Shown one piece after another: positions 8,795 through 20,306 of a stretch of 64,000 bases of DNA. Each line of letters begins with the position of its first letter. Position 1 is the stretch's first letter. Location of the stretch: positions 49,175 to 113,174 of the forward strand of contig NZ_JAJTTE010000022.1 in the NCBI RefSeq assembly GCF_021343995.1, in the 5' to 3' direction. A program made the translations under genes and the position numbers. Below the pieces are notes generated by a model. That model was not told where the DNA came from, searched no databases, and was given only the letters and a program-made list of their open reading frames with translations. This DNA comes from Pseudonocardia terrae. GTDB taxonomy: Bacteria > Actinomycetota > Actinomycetes > Mycobacteriales > Pseudonocardiaceae.

Positions 8795-8826
8795 CCCGAC
8801 GCCCTCATCCCAGTACCGCCCCTCAT
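8791..8826 (-). CDS. Bridging micro-ORF between mnhD and mnhE (MRGGTGMRASG)
   Basis: The ATG at 8826 overlaps the mnhD TGA (ATGA), and the micro-ORF's own TGA overlaps the mnhE ATG (ATGA). The 11-codon frame is kept open by an exact 18-bp duplication. A ribosome ending mnhD could restart here and then restart again on mnhE. The peptide itself need not have a function. This is inferred purely from the overlaps. Confidence 0.4.
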   Translation of the reverse strand: MRGGTGMRASG

Positions 8827-8838
8827 CCCAGTACCGCC
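8803..8838. repeat. Exact 18-bp tandem duplication containing the mnhD stop codon
   Basis: cctcatcccagtaccgcc occurs twice back to back (8803-8820 and 8821-8838). The second copy on the plus strand holds the last codons and TGA of mnhD (8823-8825). The first copy repeats that gene end inside the mnhD-mnhE gap. Confidence 0.97.
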
Positions 8839-10358
8839 TCCCGACCCAGGACCGCCTCGATGTAGGGCGTGCGGGCCATCAGATCGGAGCCCGCCTTCTC
8901 GGTCACCGCGGACAGCGGCCCGGCGGCGGCGGCGATCGCGACGCTCACCGCGACCAGGGCGACGGTGGCCGCGTACATGGGCCGCGAGGCCCGCGCCGTG
9001 CCGACGACCAGCTCGTCCGTCGGGTCGTCGTCGGGCAGCGGCTCCTTCTCGGTGCCCCAGAAGACCCGGACCCAGACCCGGACCATCGCGTACAGCGTGA
9101 GCAGGCTGGCGAGCACCACGAACCCGGCGACGACGGCGGTGGCCGCCCCGCCCGTGGCCCCCGCCTGCAGCAGCGCGAGCTTCGCCACGAAGCCCGACGT
9201 CGGCGGGATGCCGGCGAGGGTGAGCGCGGGGATCGCGAAGAGCACCGCCAGCATCGGCGCGCGCCGCGCGAGCCCGCCCATCGCGTCGATCGACACCGTG
9301 CCCGTCCGTCTCGTGATCAGGCCGCTGACGAGGAACAGCGTGGCCTGCACCGTGATGTGGTGGACGATGTAGAGGGCCGTGCCGGCCGCGCCCCGGGCGT
9401 CGTACACCGCGAGCCCGAACAGCATGAAGCCGATGTGGCTGACCAGCAGGAAGGACAGCAGCCGGTTCAGGTCGTCCTGGGCGAGCGCGCCGAGCGCGCC
9501 CACGACCATCGTCAGCACGGCCAGCACGAGCAGCACCGCGGAGGGGCCGGTGCCCGGGAACACCAGCGTCTGGGTGCGCAGCAGCGCGTAGACGCCGACC
9601 TTGGTGAGCAGGCCCGCGAACAGCGCGGTGACCGGGGCGGGCGCGTTGGGGTAGCTGTCCGGCAGCCAGAAGTGCAGCGGCACCATCGCGGCCTTGATGC
9701 CGAACGTGACGATCGTGAGCATCGACAGCAGCGTCCGCAGCCCCTCCGGCAGTGCCGCCACCCGGCCCGCGAGGTCGGCCAGGTTGACGGTGCCGGTGGC
9801 CGCGTACACCAGCGCGATCGTGGTGAGGAACAGCAGCGACGACGTCAGGCTGATGATCACGTACGTCATCCCGGAGCGGATCCGGGAGGCGTTGGTCCGC
9901 CGGGTGATCAGCACGTACGACGCGGCCAGCATGATCTCGAAGGCCACGAACAGGCTGAACAGGTCGCCGGTCAGGTAGGCCAGGGACACACCCGTCGAGA
10001 GCAGGAGGAAGATCGGGTGGAAGGTGGTGCTGGCCGTCTCCCGGCCGTAGTCGGAGATCCGCTGGCCGATCGCGTAGACCAGCACCGCGAGCGTGACCAC
10101 CGTCGAGATCAGCAGCAACAGCGCGGAGAGCCGGTCCGCCACGAGCACGATCCCGACGGGCGCGGGCCAGCCGCCCAGCTCGGCGACGACGGGGCCGGTC
10201 CGGTCCGCCGCGACCAGCAGGACCGCGGCCACGACCGAGACCGCGGCGAGCACCATGAGCCCGATCAGCCGCTGGATCCGTGCCGAACGGGCGGCCAGCA
10301 CCGTGAGGGCCGCGCCCAGGATGGGCAGCAGCACGGGCAGCGTGACGAGCGTGCTCAC
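8823..10358 (-). CDS. mnhD: Mrp-type Na+/H+ antiporter subunit D
   Basis: 511 residues, about 14 hydrophobic helices, homologous to the proton-pumping NuoN/NuoL/NuoM subunits of complex I. Lysines and glutamates sit inside helices (VAFEIML, PLHFWLPDSYPNAPAPVTAL, GLLTKVGVYAL), as expected for the ion path. GTG 10358 overlaps the mnhC stop (GTGA). The C-terminus (GREAVLG) is part of an 18-bp duplication. Confidence 0.95.
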   Translation of the reverse strand: MSTLVTLPVLLPILGAALTVLAARSARIQRLIGLMVLAAVSVVAAVLLVAADRTGPVVAELGGWPAPVGIVLVADRLSALLLLISTVVTLAVLVYAIGQRISDYGRETASTTFHPIFLLLSTGVSLAYLTGDLFSLFVAFEIMLAASYVLITRRTNASRIRSGMTYVIISLTSSLLFLTTIALVYAATGTVNLADLAGRVAALPEGLRTLLSMLTIVTFGIKAAMVPLHFWLPDSYPNAPAPVTALFAGLLTKVGVYALLRTQTLVFPGTGPSAVLLVLAVLTMVVGALGALAQDDLNRLLSFLLVSHIGFMLFGLAVYDARGAAGTALYIVHHITVQATLFLVSGLITRRTGTVSIDAMGGLARRAPMLAVLFAIPALTLAGIPPTSGFVAKLALLQAGATGGAATAVVAGFVVLASLLTLYAMVRVWVRVFWGTEKEPLPDDDPTDELVVGTARASRPMYAATVALVAVSVAIAAAAGPLSAVTEKAGSDLMARTPYIEAVLGREAVLG

Positions 10359-10837
10359 CGCGCCGCCCCGCTCCCGGAGACCTCGGCGGGCTCGTCCGTC
10401 CGGTCGGAGGCGGCCGCGGAGCCGGGATCCTCCTCGTCGTCCGGGCCCTCGGCGTCCTCCTCCATCGAGCCCTCGGGGCGCTCCCGCTCGGCCACGCGGC
10501 GGTCCTCGACGTCGTCCTGGACCTCGTCGCGGCCGGTCAGCACCCAGCTGCGGTAGCCCAGGGCCAGCAGGTAGGTGGTGAGCGCGAAGGTGATCACGAT
10601 GGCGGTCAGGGCCAGGGCCTGCGGGAGCGGGTCGGCGAACTCCTCCGGCAGGGCCGTGCCCAGCACGGGGGCGCGCGCGGGCGGGCCGCCGGCGAGCTGC
10701 AGCAGCAGGTTCGCCCCGTGCCCGAGGACCACGATGCCGATCAGGATCCGCATCAGCGACCGCTGCAGCAGCAGGTAGAAGCCCACGGAGTAGAGGACGG
10801 CCAGCACGACCGCCATCGCGACGTTGATCGTGATCAC
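10355..10837 (-). CDS. mnhC: Mrp-type Na+/H+ antiporter subunit C, acidic tail
   Basis: 160 residues. The first 105 are a NuoK-like three-helix protein (SVGFYLLLQRSLMRILIGIV, GHGANLLLQLAGG, DPLPQALALTAIVITFA). Residues 110-160 form an acidic, probably disordered tail (EDRRVAERERPEGSMEEDAE) that is longer than in most MnhC proteins. GTG 10837 overlaps the mnhB stop (GTGA). Confidence 0.93.
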   Translation of the reverse strand: MITINVAMAVVLAVLYSVGFYLLLQRSLMRILIGIVVLGHGANLLLQLAGGPPARAPVLGTALPEEFADPLPQALALTAIVITFALTTYLLALGYRSWVLTGRDEVQDDVEDRRVAERERPEGSMEEDAEGPDDEEDPGSAAASDRTDEPAEVSGSGAAR

Positions 10838-11384
10838 GGCCCCGCCTCCTCCCCGGCCGCCTCCCGCGCGTCCCGTTCGATGCCGCTGCCCAGGGAGCGC
10901 AGCAGGTCGAGCACCACGCCGATGATCAGCAGGTACACCCCGATGTCGATCACGAGGCTGGAGACCAGGTCGACGGTGCCGACCAGCGGGATCTCGAACG
11001 TCACCTTCGCGCTGGCCAGCACGGGTGCGCCGAAGGCCACCGGGGCGAGCGCGGACACCACGGCGACCAGCAGGCCGAGCCCCATGAGCACCGGCGGACG
11101 CACGACGAACCGGGAGCCGATCTCGGCGCCCTCCGACTCTCCGCCGGCGATGTAGCGCAGCACGAAGGCCAGTCCGGCGACCAGGCCCCCGGGGAACCCG
11201 CCCCCGGGCGCGTAGTGCCCCACGATCAGCAGGTAGACCGAGAAGACCAGCACGGTCGGGAAGAGGAAGCGGGCGGCGGCCTCCAGCATGAGGGTGCGGT
11301 TGGAGCGCACGGGACAGGCGCCGGGCAGCGTCCACTCCCCCTCCGGCTCGTCCCACTGCGTGAACGGCACCGGTTCGCGGGTGC

Positions 11385-11388
<4 letters not shown>
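10834..11388 (-). CDS. mnhB: Mrp-type Na+/H+ antiporter subunit B
   Basis: 184 residues. A 30-residue hydrophilic N-terminus (ending near CPVRSNRTLMLEAAARFLFP) precedes four helices with the MnhB signature GHYAPGGGFPGGLVAGLAF. It is a membrane subunit of the Mrp complex. The ATG at 11388 overlaps the mnhA stop (ATGA). Some bacteria fuse this domain to the C-terminus of MnhA; here it is separate. Confidence 0.94.
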
Positions 11389-13802
<2,414 letters not shown>

Positions 13803-13861
13803 GCTCAAGGGAGCGGCCCGGCTCAGGGTGCGTCGGGTCGTTGACGAGCTTCGGACAGAGT

Positions 13862-13892
13862 GCGCCGGAATCCGGCGCCGACACCGATCCTA
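13862..13892 (-). promoter_or_regulatory. Possible mnh operon promoter with palindrome at the start site
   Basis: On the minus strand a -10-like TAGGAT (13892-13887) is followed, right at the predicted transcription start, by the perfect inverted repeat gcgccgga-a-tccggcgc (13862-13878). The palindrome could be an operator or a 5' mRNA hairpin. No convincing -35 is visible. Confidence 0.4.
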
Positions 13893-13918
13893 CTGGTCGG
13901 CCCGGCGGGTCCCGCCGC

Positions 13919-14053
13919 TCAGCTGATCACCTCGGCGAAGCAGAGGCTGCCCGGTTCGTCCCGGTACACCCCGAACGGGGCGATCGGGGCGGAGCCGGAG
14001 CTGCGGTGGGGCGCGATCGCTCCGGGCTGCCTGGTGCCCGTCTCGAGGGTCAC
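13919..14053 (-). CDS. 44-residue protein coupled to an MFS exporter, unknown
   Basis: GTG 14053 overlaps the TGA of the MFS gene (GTGA), the junction style of true operon neighbours here. 42 of 44 codons end in G or C, as in real genes of this window. The product ends APFGVYRDEPGSLCFAEVIS and starts MTLETGTRQPGAIAPHRSSG. I do not recognise a family. It could be a small conserved protein or the detached tail of a larger one. Confidence 0.55.
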   Translation of the reverse strand: MTLETGTRQPGAIAPHRSSGSAPIAPFGVYRDEPGSLCFAEVIS

Positions 14054-15249
14054 GCCGGCACGGGGACCCGCGTGCGGCGCCCGGCGGCCACGAGGAGCCC
14101 CAGGCAGACCGCGGCGAGCGCCGCGACCACGACGAGCAGCACCGCGTAGGGCACGTGAACGGCCAGCGGCGCGAGGATCAGCGGGAGCAGGAACCCGCCG
14201 TAGGTCAGCGTGTAGTAGACGGCGGTGAGCCCGGCGAGGTGCTCCGGCCCGGCGATCCGCTGGACCTCCAGCAGCCCGGAGACCAGCGAGATGCCGTAGG
14301 CCGCGCCGAGCACCGCCGAGGCCACGAACGCCACCGGCAGCGATCCGGTCCGCGCCGTGACCGCGGCGACCAGTGTCCCGACGACGATCAGCGCCAGGCC
14401 CAGCCGGCCGCCGGCGAGCGGGGCGCGGGCGTCGAGCCGGCGGGCGGCGGCCTGGATCGCGACGCCCGCCGAGAGCGTCACGGCGGTGAGCCCGGTGGCG
14501 AAGATCAGCCCGAAGCCGGGCGTACGCGCCGCCCCGACGGCGGCCGGCTGCACCACGAAGGACAGTGCGGGTCCGGCGAAGACCCACGGGGCCAGCGGGA
14601 GCACCAGCCCACGGAACCGCGGGTGCGCCACCGCCGGCACCGTGAGGTCCGCGAGCAGCGAGCGGCGCGGTGCCCGTTCGGGCGTCCGGGTCTCGGGCGC
14701 GCGCAGGGCCAGCGCGATCACCGGCAGGGTGAGCACGATGTGCACCAGGTAGGGCAGCTCCATCGGCAACGGCGCCCACTGGGCCAGCACGCCGCCGACG
14801 GCCGGGCCCACGCCGAACCCCGCGGACAGCGCGAGCGCCGCGCGGCGGGCGCCGGAGCCCGCGTCTGCCTCCGGGTCGTGGGGGGCCTGCGAGAGCTCCT
14901 TCACCCACGTCGTCCCGACGGCCATGGCCACGCCGGTGACCATGCCGAACAGGAAGCGACCGGTGTACAGCAGCGCCTCGGAGTACGCGCCGGCGGCGAG
15001 GATCGCGCTCGCCGGCACCGACACGACCAGTCCCGGCAGGAGGACCCGCCGGCGGCCGAGCCGGTCCGACAGCGGCCCCCCGACGAGCAGGCCCGGGGCG
15101 AGCCCGGCCACGTACACGCCGAAGAACGCCGCGACGACCGTGGCCGAGTAGTGCCCCTGCTCGCGGTACATGACCATGAGCGGGCTGAACTGGTTCGCGC
15201 CGTAGCCGATGACGAACAGCACCGCCGCGACGCGCGCCCACGCCCTCAT
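14050..15249 (-). CDS. MFS transporter, DHA-type
   Basis: 399 residues and 12 hydrophobic segments. It has the MFS loop motif GGPLSDRLGRRRVLLPG between helices 2 and 3 and RFLFGMVTGVAMAVGTTWVK in helix 4-5. The substrate cannot be read from sequence; drug or metabolite export is typical. ATG 15249 is preferred because GGGAG lies 5 nt upstream; a GTG at 15261 is possible. It is the first gene of a two-cistron unit with the 44-residue ORF. Confidence 0.85.
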   Translation of the reverse strand: MRAWARVAAVLFVIGYGANQFSPLMVMYREQGHYSATVVAAFFGVYVAGLAPGLLVGGPLSDRLGRRRVLLPGLVVSVPASAILAAGAYSEALLYTGRFLFGMVTGVAMAVGTTWVKELSQAPHDPEADAGSGARRAALALSAGFGVGPAVGGVLAQWAPLPMELPYLVHIVLTLPVIALALRAPETRTPERAPRRSLLADLTVPAVAHPRFRGLVLPLAPWVFAGPALSFVVQPAAVGAARTPGFGLIFATGLTAVTLSAGVAIQAAARRLDARAPLAGGRLGLALIVVGTLVAAVTARTGSLPVAFVASAVLGAAYGISLVSGLLEVQRIAGPEHLAGLTAVYYTLTYGGFLLPLILAPLAVHVPYAVLLVVVAALAAVCLGLLVAAGRRTRVPVPA

Positions 15250-15313
15250 CCGTGCTCCCACGTGGGCACCAACCCGACGGCGTCCGGCTGCGTTCCCCGG
15301 GGAGACGCAGACC

Positions 15314-17461
15314 TCACGAGCGCCGCTTGGCCTTCTGCCGCCAGCTGGTGAGCACGCGCTCGGTGTAGCCGTTGGGCTCGGAGCGGCCGGTGAAGACCAG
15401 CTCCAGGGCGGCCTGGAAGCTCTCGCTGCCCTCCAGGTCCTTCGCCATCGGCGGGTAGCCGGGCTCGTTGGCGTTCTGCTCGTCGACGAGCGCGGCCATG
15501 CGGGCGAAGGTGTCCCGGACCGTCTTCTCGTCGACCACGTCGTGGTGCAGCCAGTTCGCGATCAGCTGGCTGGAGATCCGCAGGGTCGCCCGGTCCTCCA
15601 TCAGCCCGACGCCCTCGAGGTCCGGCACGGTGGAGCAGCCGATGCCCAGCCCCACCCAGCGGACGACGTAGCCGAGGATCGACTGCGCGTTCGTCTCCAG
15701 CTCGTGGGTCTTCTGCTCGTCCGTGAGCTGCTCGGTGAGGATCGGCAGCACCAGGAGCTTCTCGCGGTCGGTGACCGCCCGCGACGCGAGGTCCGCCTGG
15801 ACGGCGTGCACGTCCGTGCGCAGGTAGTGCAGCGCGTGCAGGGTGGCGGCGGTCGGCGAGGGCACCCAGGCGCAGTTGGCGCCCTGCTCCGGCTGGGCCC
15901 CCTTCTGCTCCAGCATGTCGGCCATCGCCGCCGGCTTGGCCCACATGCCCTTGCCGATCTGGGCCCTGTGCGCGAACCCGGAGGCGAGCGCGACGTCGAC
16001 GTTGCGGTCCTCGTAGGCGTTGAGCCAGGTCGAGGACTTCATGTCGCCCTTGCGGATCACGGGTCCGGCGGCGAAGCAGGTGTGGATCTCGTCGCCGGTG
16101 CGGTCGAGGAAGCCGGTGTTCACGAAGATGACGCGGTCGGCCGCGGCCGCGATCGCGCTCGCGAGGTTGACGCTGGTGCGCTTCTCCTCGTCCATGATGC
16201 CGATCTTGAGCGTGCGCGCGGGCAGGCCGAGGGCCTCCTCGACGGCGGTGAACAGCTCGACGGTCAGCGCCACCTCGTCCGGCCCGTGCTGCTTGGGCTT
16301 GACGATGTACATCGACCCGCTGCGCGAGTTGGAGTACCGCCCCCTGCCCTGCAGGTCGTACTGCGCCGCGGTGGCCGTGACCAGCGCGTCGAGCACGCCC
16401 TCGGCGATCTCCTCGCCCTCGGCCGTGCGCACCGCGTTGGTGGTCATGTGGTGCCCGACGTTGCGGACCAGCATCAGCGACCGCCCGGGCAGGGTCAGCG
16501 GGGACCCGTCGGCGCCGGTGTACTCGCGGTCGGGGTGCACCCGCCGGGTGACGGTCTCGCCGCCCTTCTCGAACTCCGACACCAGCTCGCCGGTCATGAG
16601 ACCGAGCCAGGTGCGGTAGGCCAGGGCCTTGTCCTCGCCGTCGACCGTCGCGACCGAGTCCTCGAGGTCGACGATCGTGGTGACCGCGGACTCCAGCACG
16701 ACGTCGGCGACGTCGGCGTGGTGCTGGCGGCCGACCCGGTGCGTGGGGTCGATCGTCAGCTCGACGTGCAGGCCGTTGCGGCGCAGCAGGACCGCGGCGC
16801 GGCCCTCGCCGTCGGGCGCACGGAACCCGGCGAACTGCGCGGCGTCGGCCAGCCCGGTCTCGCCACTCCCGGTGAAGGCGACGAGGCCTCGCTCCGAGCC
16901 GGAGTAGCCGGTGACGTCCGCGTGCGAGCCCTGGGCCAGCGGGAACAGCTCGTCGAGCAGCTCGTCGGCCGCGGCGATGACCTGCGCGCCGCGCTTCTCG
17001 TCATAGCCCTTGGCGAGCTCGTGGTCGAGCGGCAGCGCGTCCGTGCCGTAGAAGGCGTCGTACAGCGAGCCCCAGCGGGCATTGGCCGCGTTGAGCGCGT
17101 ACCGCGGGACCGTCGCCGGGACGACCAGCTGCGGGCCGGGGACCTCGGCGATCTCCGCGTCGACGGCGCCGACCGAGACCGGGGCCGGCTCGTCCGCCGG
17201 CAGGAGGTAGCCCAGCTCCGAGAGGAGGTTCCGGTACGCCTCGGGCTCGCCGGGGCCGTGGGCCTCGTGCCAGGCGTCGATCCGGGCCTGGAGCTCGTCC
17301 CGCCGGGCGAGCAGCTCGGCGATCCGCGGGGCGAAGCGCCCCTGCAGCTCCGCGAGCGCACCCCAGAAGGCCTCCGGAGCCAGGTCCAGGTCCGCCAGCA
17401 GCTCACCCTCCACGAACCGCTGGAGCTCGGGATCGACCTGCAGTCCTGCGGTGCCGGCCAT
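15314..17461 (-). CDS. glcB: Malate synthase G
   Basis: 715 residues, the size of the monomeric G isoform. Visible family blocks: TIVDLEDSVATVDGEDKALA, RGRYSNSRSGSMYIVKPKQH, IGIMDEEKRTSVNL, FVNTGFLDRTGDEIHT and MEDRATLRISSQLIANWLHH, which carries the catalytic Asp. It condenses glyoxylate with acetyl-CoA to malate (cytosol). The start ATG 17461 has AGAGGA 9 nt upstream. It is divergent from an iclR gene with a palindrome in between. Together with glcDEF it completes glycolate assimilation. Confidence 0.97.
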   Translation of the reverse strand: MAGTAGLQVDPELQRFVEGELLADLDLAPEAFWGALAELQGRFAPRIAELLARRDELQARIDAWHEAHGPGEPEAYRNLLSELGYLLPADEPAPVSVGAVDAEIAEVPGPQLVVPATVPRYALNAANARWGSLYDAFYGTDALPLDHELAKGYDEKRGAQVIAAADELLDELFPLAQGSHADVTGYSGSERGLVAFTGSGETGLADAAQFAGFRAPDGEGRAAVLLRRNGLHVELTIDPTHRVGRQHHADVADVVLESAVTTIVDLEDSVATVDGEDKALAYRTWLGLMTGELVSEFEKGGETVTRRVHPDREYTGADGSPLTLPGRSLMLVRNVGHHMTTNAVRTAEGEEIAEGVLDALVTATAAQYDLQGRGRYSNSRSGSMYIVKPKQHGPDEVALTVELFTAVEEALGLPARTLKIGIMDEEKRTSVNLASAIAAAADRVIFVNTGFLDRTGDEIHTCFAAGPVIRKGDMKSSTWLNAYEDRNVDVALASGFAHRAQIGKGMWAKPAAMADMLEQKGAQPEQGANCAWVPSPTAATLHALHYLRTDVHAVQADLASRAVTDREKLLVLPILTEQLTDEQKTHELETNAQSILGYVVRWVGLGIGCSTVPDLEGVGLMEDRATLRISSQLIANWLHHDVVDEKTVRDTFARMAALVDEQNANEPGYPPMAKDLEGSESFQAALELVFTGRSEPNGYTERVLTSWRQKAKRRS

Positions 17462-17520
17462 CGCGGCGTTCCTCTCTCCTCGACTCTGGTGCGGCGCCTT
17501 TTCTATCAGACGGACTGGCA

Positions 17521-17537
17521 ATTCCGCATCATGGAAT
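17521..17537. promoter_or_regulatory. IclR-type operator between glcB and iclR
   Basis: attcc-gcatcat-ggaat is an inverted repeat of the TTCC...GGAA type that IclR-family proteins often bind. It lies 60 bp from the glcB start and 16 bp from the iclR start. A -10-like TATAGG/TAGGGT (17537-17544) for iclR begins at its edge, so binding could control both directions. Confidence 0.6.
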
Positions 17538-17552
17538 ATAGGGTCCGGTGCT

Positions 17553-18335
17553 GTGAGCGACGGCACCGAGGCGTCCCGGCCCGATGTACCCCGTGCGGGC
17601 GGGGTCCAGTCGCTGGCGCGGGCGTTCGGGCTGCTCGAGACGCTGGCGGAGACGGGCGGCGAGGCCGGGCTGTCCGAGCTCGCCGACCGGACCGGGCTCG
17701 CCCCGGCGACCATCCACCGACTGGTCCGCACCCTCGTCGATCTCGGCTACCTGCGGCAGCTGTCCTCGCGGCGCTACACGCTGGGCCCCAAGCTGGTCGG
17801 CCTGGGCGAGACGGCGGCGCGCCAGTTCGGCCGCTGGGCCACCCCCGTGCTCGCGGACCTCGTCACCGAGATCGGCGAGACGGCGAACCTCGCGGTGCTC
17901 GACGGCGACGGCGCCGTCTACGTCGCGCAGGTGCCCTCGCCGCACCAGATGCGGATGTTCACCGAGATCGGCCGCCGGGTGCCGGTGCACTGCACGGGTG
18001 TGGGCAAGGCGCTGCTGTCCGCGCTACCGCCGGCCGACGCGGCCGCGATCGTCGCGCGCACCGGACTCCCGGCCGTCACGTCGACCACGATCACCGATCC
18101 CGACGTGTTCGCCCGCGGGCTGGCCCTCGCCCGGGAGCGCGGCTACGTGCTCGACGAGGGCGAGCAGGAGACCGGCGTGCGCTGCGTCGCCGCCCCGGTC
18201 ACCGGGCCGCACGGCTCGGCCGCGGTCTCGGTCTCCGGACCGCTCTCCCGGATGGACGACACCGCCGTCGCGCGGATCGCGCCGCTGGTCGTCGCGGCGG
18301 GGCGCCGCCTCGGGACGCTGCTGGCCACCGCATGA
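17553..18335 (+). CDS. IclR-family transcriptional regulator of the glyoxylate module
   Basis: 260 residues. A winged helix-turn-helix (about 20-75: SLARAFGLLETLAETGG, GLSELADRTGLAPATIHRLV) precedes an IclR effector domain with PVHCTGVGKALLSALP and a conserved Cys in EQETGVRCVAAPVTGPHG. IclR proteins sense small acids such as glyoxylate or pyruvate. Divergence from glcB and the operator between them suggest autoregulation plus control of glcB. GTG 17553 opens the shortest frame that contains the full domain; no clear Shine-Dalgarno is seen. Confidence 0.9.
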   Translation: MSDGTEASRPDVPRAGGVQSLARAFGLLETLAETGGEAGLSELADRTGLAPATIHRLVRTLVDLGYLRQLSSRRYTLGPKLVGLGETAARQFGRWATPVLADLVTEIGETANLAVLDGDGAVYVAQVPSPHQMRMFTEIGRRVPVHCTGVGKALLSALPPADAAAIVARTGLPAVTSTTITDPDVFARGLALARERGYVLDEGEQETGVRCVAAPVTGPHGSAAVSVSGPLSRMDDTAVARIAPLVVAAGRRLGTLLATA

Positions 18336-18464
18336 TCCGGAAGCACGGCCGGGAACCCTCATCCGCGCCGGTCAGGGCGCTGCGGCCAGGAGTTGCGGGA
18401 CGCCCGCGGGGGGCGGATCATCCGTGGCCTCGAATCGCCTCTGACCGTCCTCAGGGGGCCTCTG

Positions 18465-20120
18465 ATGCCACCCTTCACCCAGATCCTCGACCCGGTCGGC
18501 TCGGTCGCAGGGAGCACGTTCCTGGCCCTGGTGCCCGTCGTCGTCCTCCTGGCCCTCCTGGCCGGGCTGCGCCTCTCGGCCTGGCAGGCGGTGATCATAG
18601 GCTCGGTCGTCACGGTGCTGCTCGCGATCTTCGTGTGGGGTGCACCGGCCTCGGGCACGGGGGTCGCCTACGGGCTCGGTGCGGCGACGGGCGTGTGGTC
18701 GGTCGACTGGATCGTGTTCTGGGGCGTGATCATCTACAACACCCTGGTCACGACGGGTGCGTTCGCCGGGTTCAAGGACTGGCTGGTGCAGCACGCCACC
18801 CGGGACATCCGGGTGCAGACGATCCTGCTGGCGTGGGCGTTCGGGGCGCTGATGGAGGGCCTGGTCGGGTTCGGCTATCCGTGGGCCGTGGTGGCGCCGA
18901 TCCTCATCGCGCTCGGGGTCGTCGACCTCGCCGCGATCCGCGTGGCGGCGATCGCGAACAACGCCCCGGTGTCCTACGGCGCGCTGGGCGCCCCGATCAT
19001 CGGCCTGGCCGCCGTCACCGGGCTGCCGCTGATGGCCCTGTCGGCGTCGGTCGGGAAGATCGTCGCGATCCTCGCGTTGCTGCCGCCCTTCGTGCTCATC
19101 TACCTGGTCTCCGGATGGCGCGGGCTGCGGGACGGGTGGCCGCTCGCGGTCGTCGGGGCGCTGTCCTACATCGCGGGCCAGTACCCCACCTCGCAGTTCC
19201 TCGGGCCGTACCTCCCCGACGTGATCGGCTCGCTCGTCTGCTTCGGCGTGCTGTTGGTGTTCCTGCGCTTCTGGCGGCCGAAGGTGGAGCTGGGGTTCGG
19301 CGGCAAGGAGCTGCCCTCGGGGGACGTGGCGGTCGCCTCCGCCGGGGACGGCCCGGGGGCGGCACCGGCCCGCAGTGGCAGCCGCAGTCCCGGTGGCAGC
19401 AGCGCGGCCGTCCGCGCGCTGGTGCCCTTCGGGATCCTCGTCGTGGTGGTCGTCGCCTGGACCGGGCCGTGGTCGCCGTTGCCGAACTATGCGCCGTTCG
19501 CGCCCGCGGTCAAGGCGATCAGCTCGCTCGACGGGAAGGTGACGAGCCAGTCGTTCAAGTGGGCGCCGTTCATCGCGGGCACCGCGATCCTGGTGTCCTG
19601 GCTGCTGATCTGTGCGTACCTTCGGCCGGCCCGGCGCCAGCTGGCCCAGACGTTCCGCGACACCTTCCGGCAGATGTGGGGGGCACTGCTCGTAGGCCCG
19701 TTCATCTTCGGGCTGGCCTACGTGTTCAACTACTCCGGCATGGCCAGCTCGATGGCCAACGGCTTCTCCAAGATCGGCACGCCGTTCATCGTGCTGGCCC
19801 CGATCCTGGGCTGGATCGCCGTGGCGCTCTCCGGGAGCAACACCTCGGCGAACGCGGTCTTCGGCGCCTTCCAGCTCTCGGTCGCGAAGCTGCTCGGCGC
19901 GCCGCCCCTGCTCTTCCCGTCGCTGAACTCGGTGGGCGCCGAGGTGGGCAAACCGGTCGCGCCGCAGACGGCGAGCGTCGGGGTGGCGACCACGAAGATG
20001 GTGCGCAAGGAGGGCGAGGTCATCCGCTACAACATGGCCTGGACGCTCGTCATCCTCGTCTACCTCATCCTCATCGGGCTGCTCTACTACTTCGTCCTGC
20101 CGGGCGCCATGCAGCTGTAG
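18465..20120 (+). CDS. L-lactate/glycolate permease, LldP family (copy 1)
   Basis: 551 residues, about 13 membrane helices. LctP-family blocks are visible: FGALMEGLVGFGYPWAVVAP, NNAPVSYGALGAPI, and near the end SGSNTSANAVFGAFQ and VGAEVGKPVAPQTASVGVAT. The family takes up L-lactate, D-lactate and glycolate with protons. Position between iclR/glcB and glcDEF suggests a glycolate (GlcA-like) role. ATG 18465 has AGGGGG 7 nt upstream. A Gly/Ser-rich loop (about 285-320) interrupts the middle. Confidence 0.92.
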   Translation: MPPFTQILDPVGSVAGSTFLALVPVVVLLALLAGLRLSAWQAVIIGSVVTVLLAIFVWGAPASGTGVAYGLGAATGVWSVDWIVFWGVIIYNTLVTTGAFAGFKDWLVQHATRDIRVQTILLAWAFGALMEGLVGFGYPWAVVAPILIALGVVDLAAIRVAAIANNAPVSYGALGAPIIGLAAVTGLPLMALSASVGKIVAILALLPPFVLIYLVSGWRGLRDGWPLAVVGALSYIAGQYPTSQFLGPYLPDVIGSLVCFGVLLVFLRFWRPKVELGFGGKELPSGDVAVASAGDGPGAAPARSGSRSPGGSSAAVRALVPFGILVVVVVAWTGPWSPLPNYAPFAPAVKAISSLDGKVTSQSFKWAPFIAGTAILVSWLLICAYLRPARRQLAQTFRDTFRQMWGALLVGPFIFGLAYVFNYSGMASSMANGFSKIGTPFIVLAPILGWIAVALSGSNTSANAVFGAFQLSVAKLLGAPPLLFPSLNSVGAEVGKPVAPQTASVGVATTKMVRKEGEVIRYNMAWTLVILVYLILIGLLYYFVLPGAMQL

Positions 20121-20218
20121 CCACGAGCGGCGCCGGCCGCGCCCGGACGGCGAGCGCGTCCGGGTCGGGGGCCCGCGCCGGTCCACGGGCTCGTCCGGGC
20201 CCGGCCGCGCCGGGGAGA

Positions 20219-20244
20219 GGCTCGCCGTCGAGCGACGGCGAGCC
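20219..20244 (+). terminator. Hairpin terminator between the permease and glcD
   Basis: ggctcgccgtcg-ag-cgacggcgagcc: a perfect 12-bp stem about 100 nt after the permease stop. The rest of 20121-20306 is GC-rich with no ORF I would support. Confidence 0.75.
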
Positions 20245-20306
20245 CCTGCGATCACCGCGCGGGCCGTACGACGGCATCGGGACTGGGACCCCCGCGGCCG
20301 CCGCCC

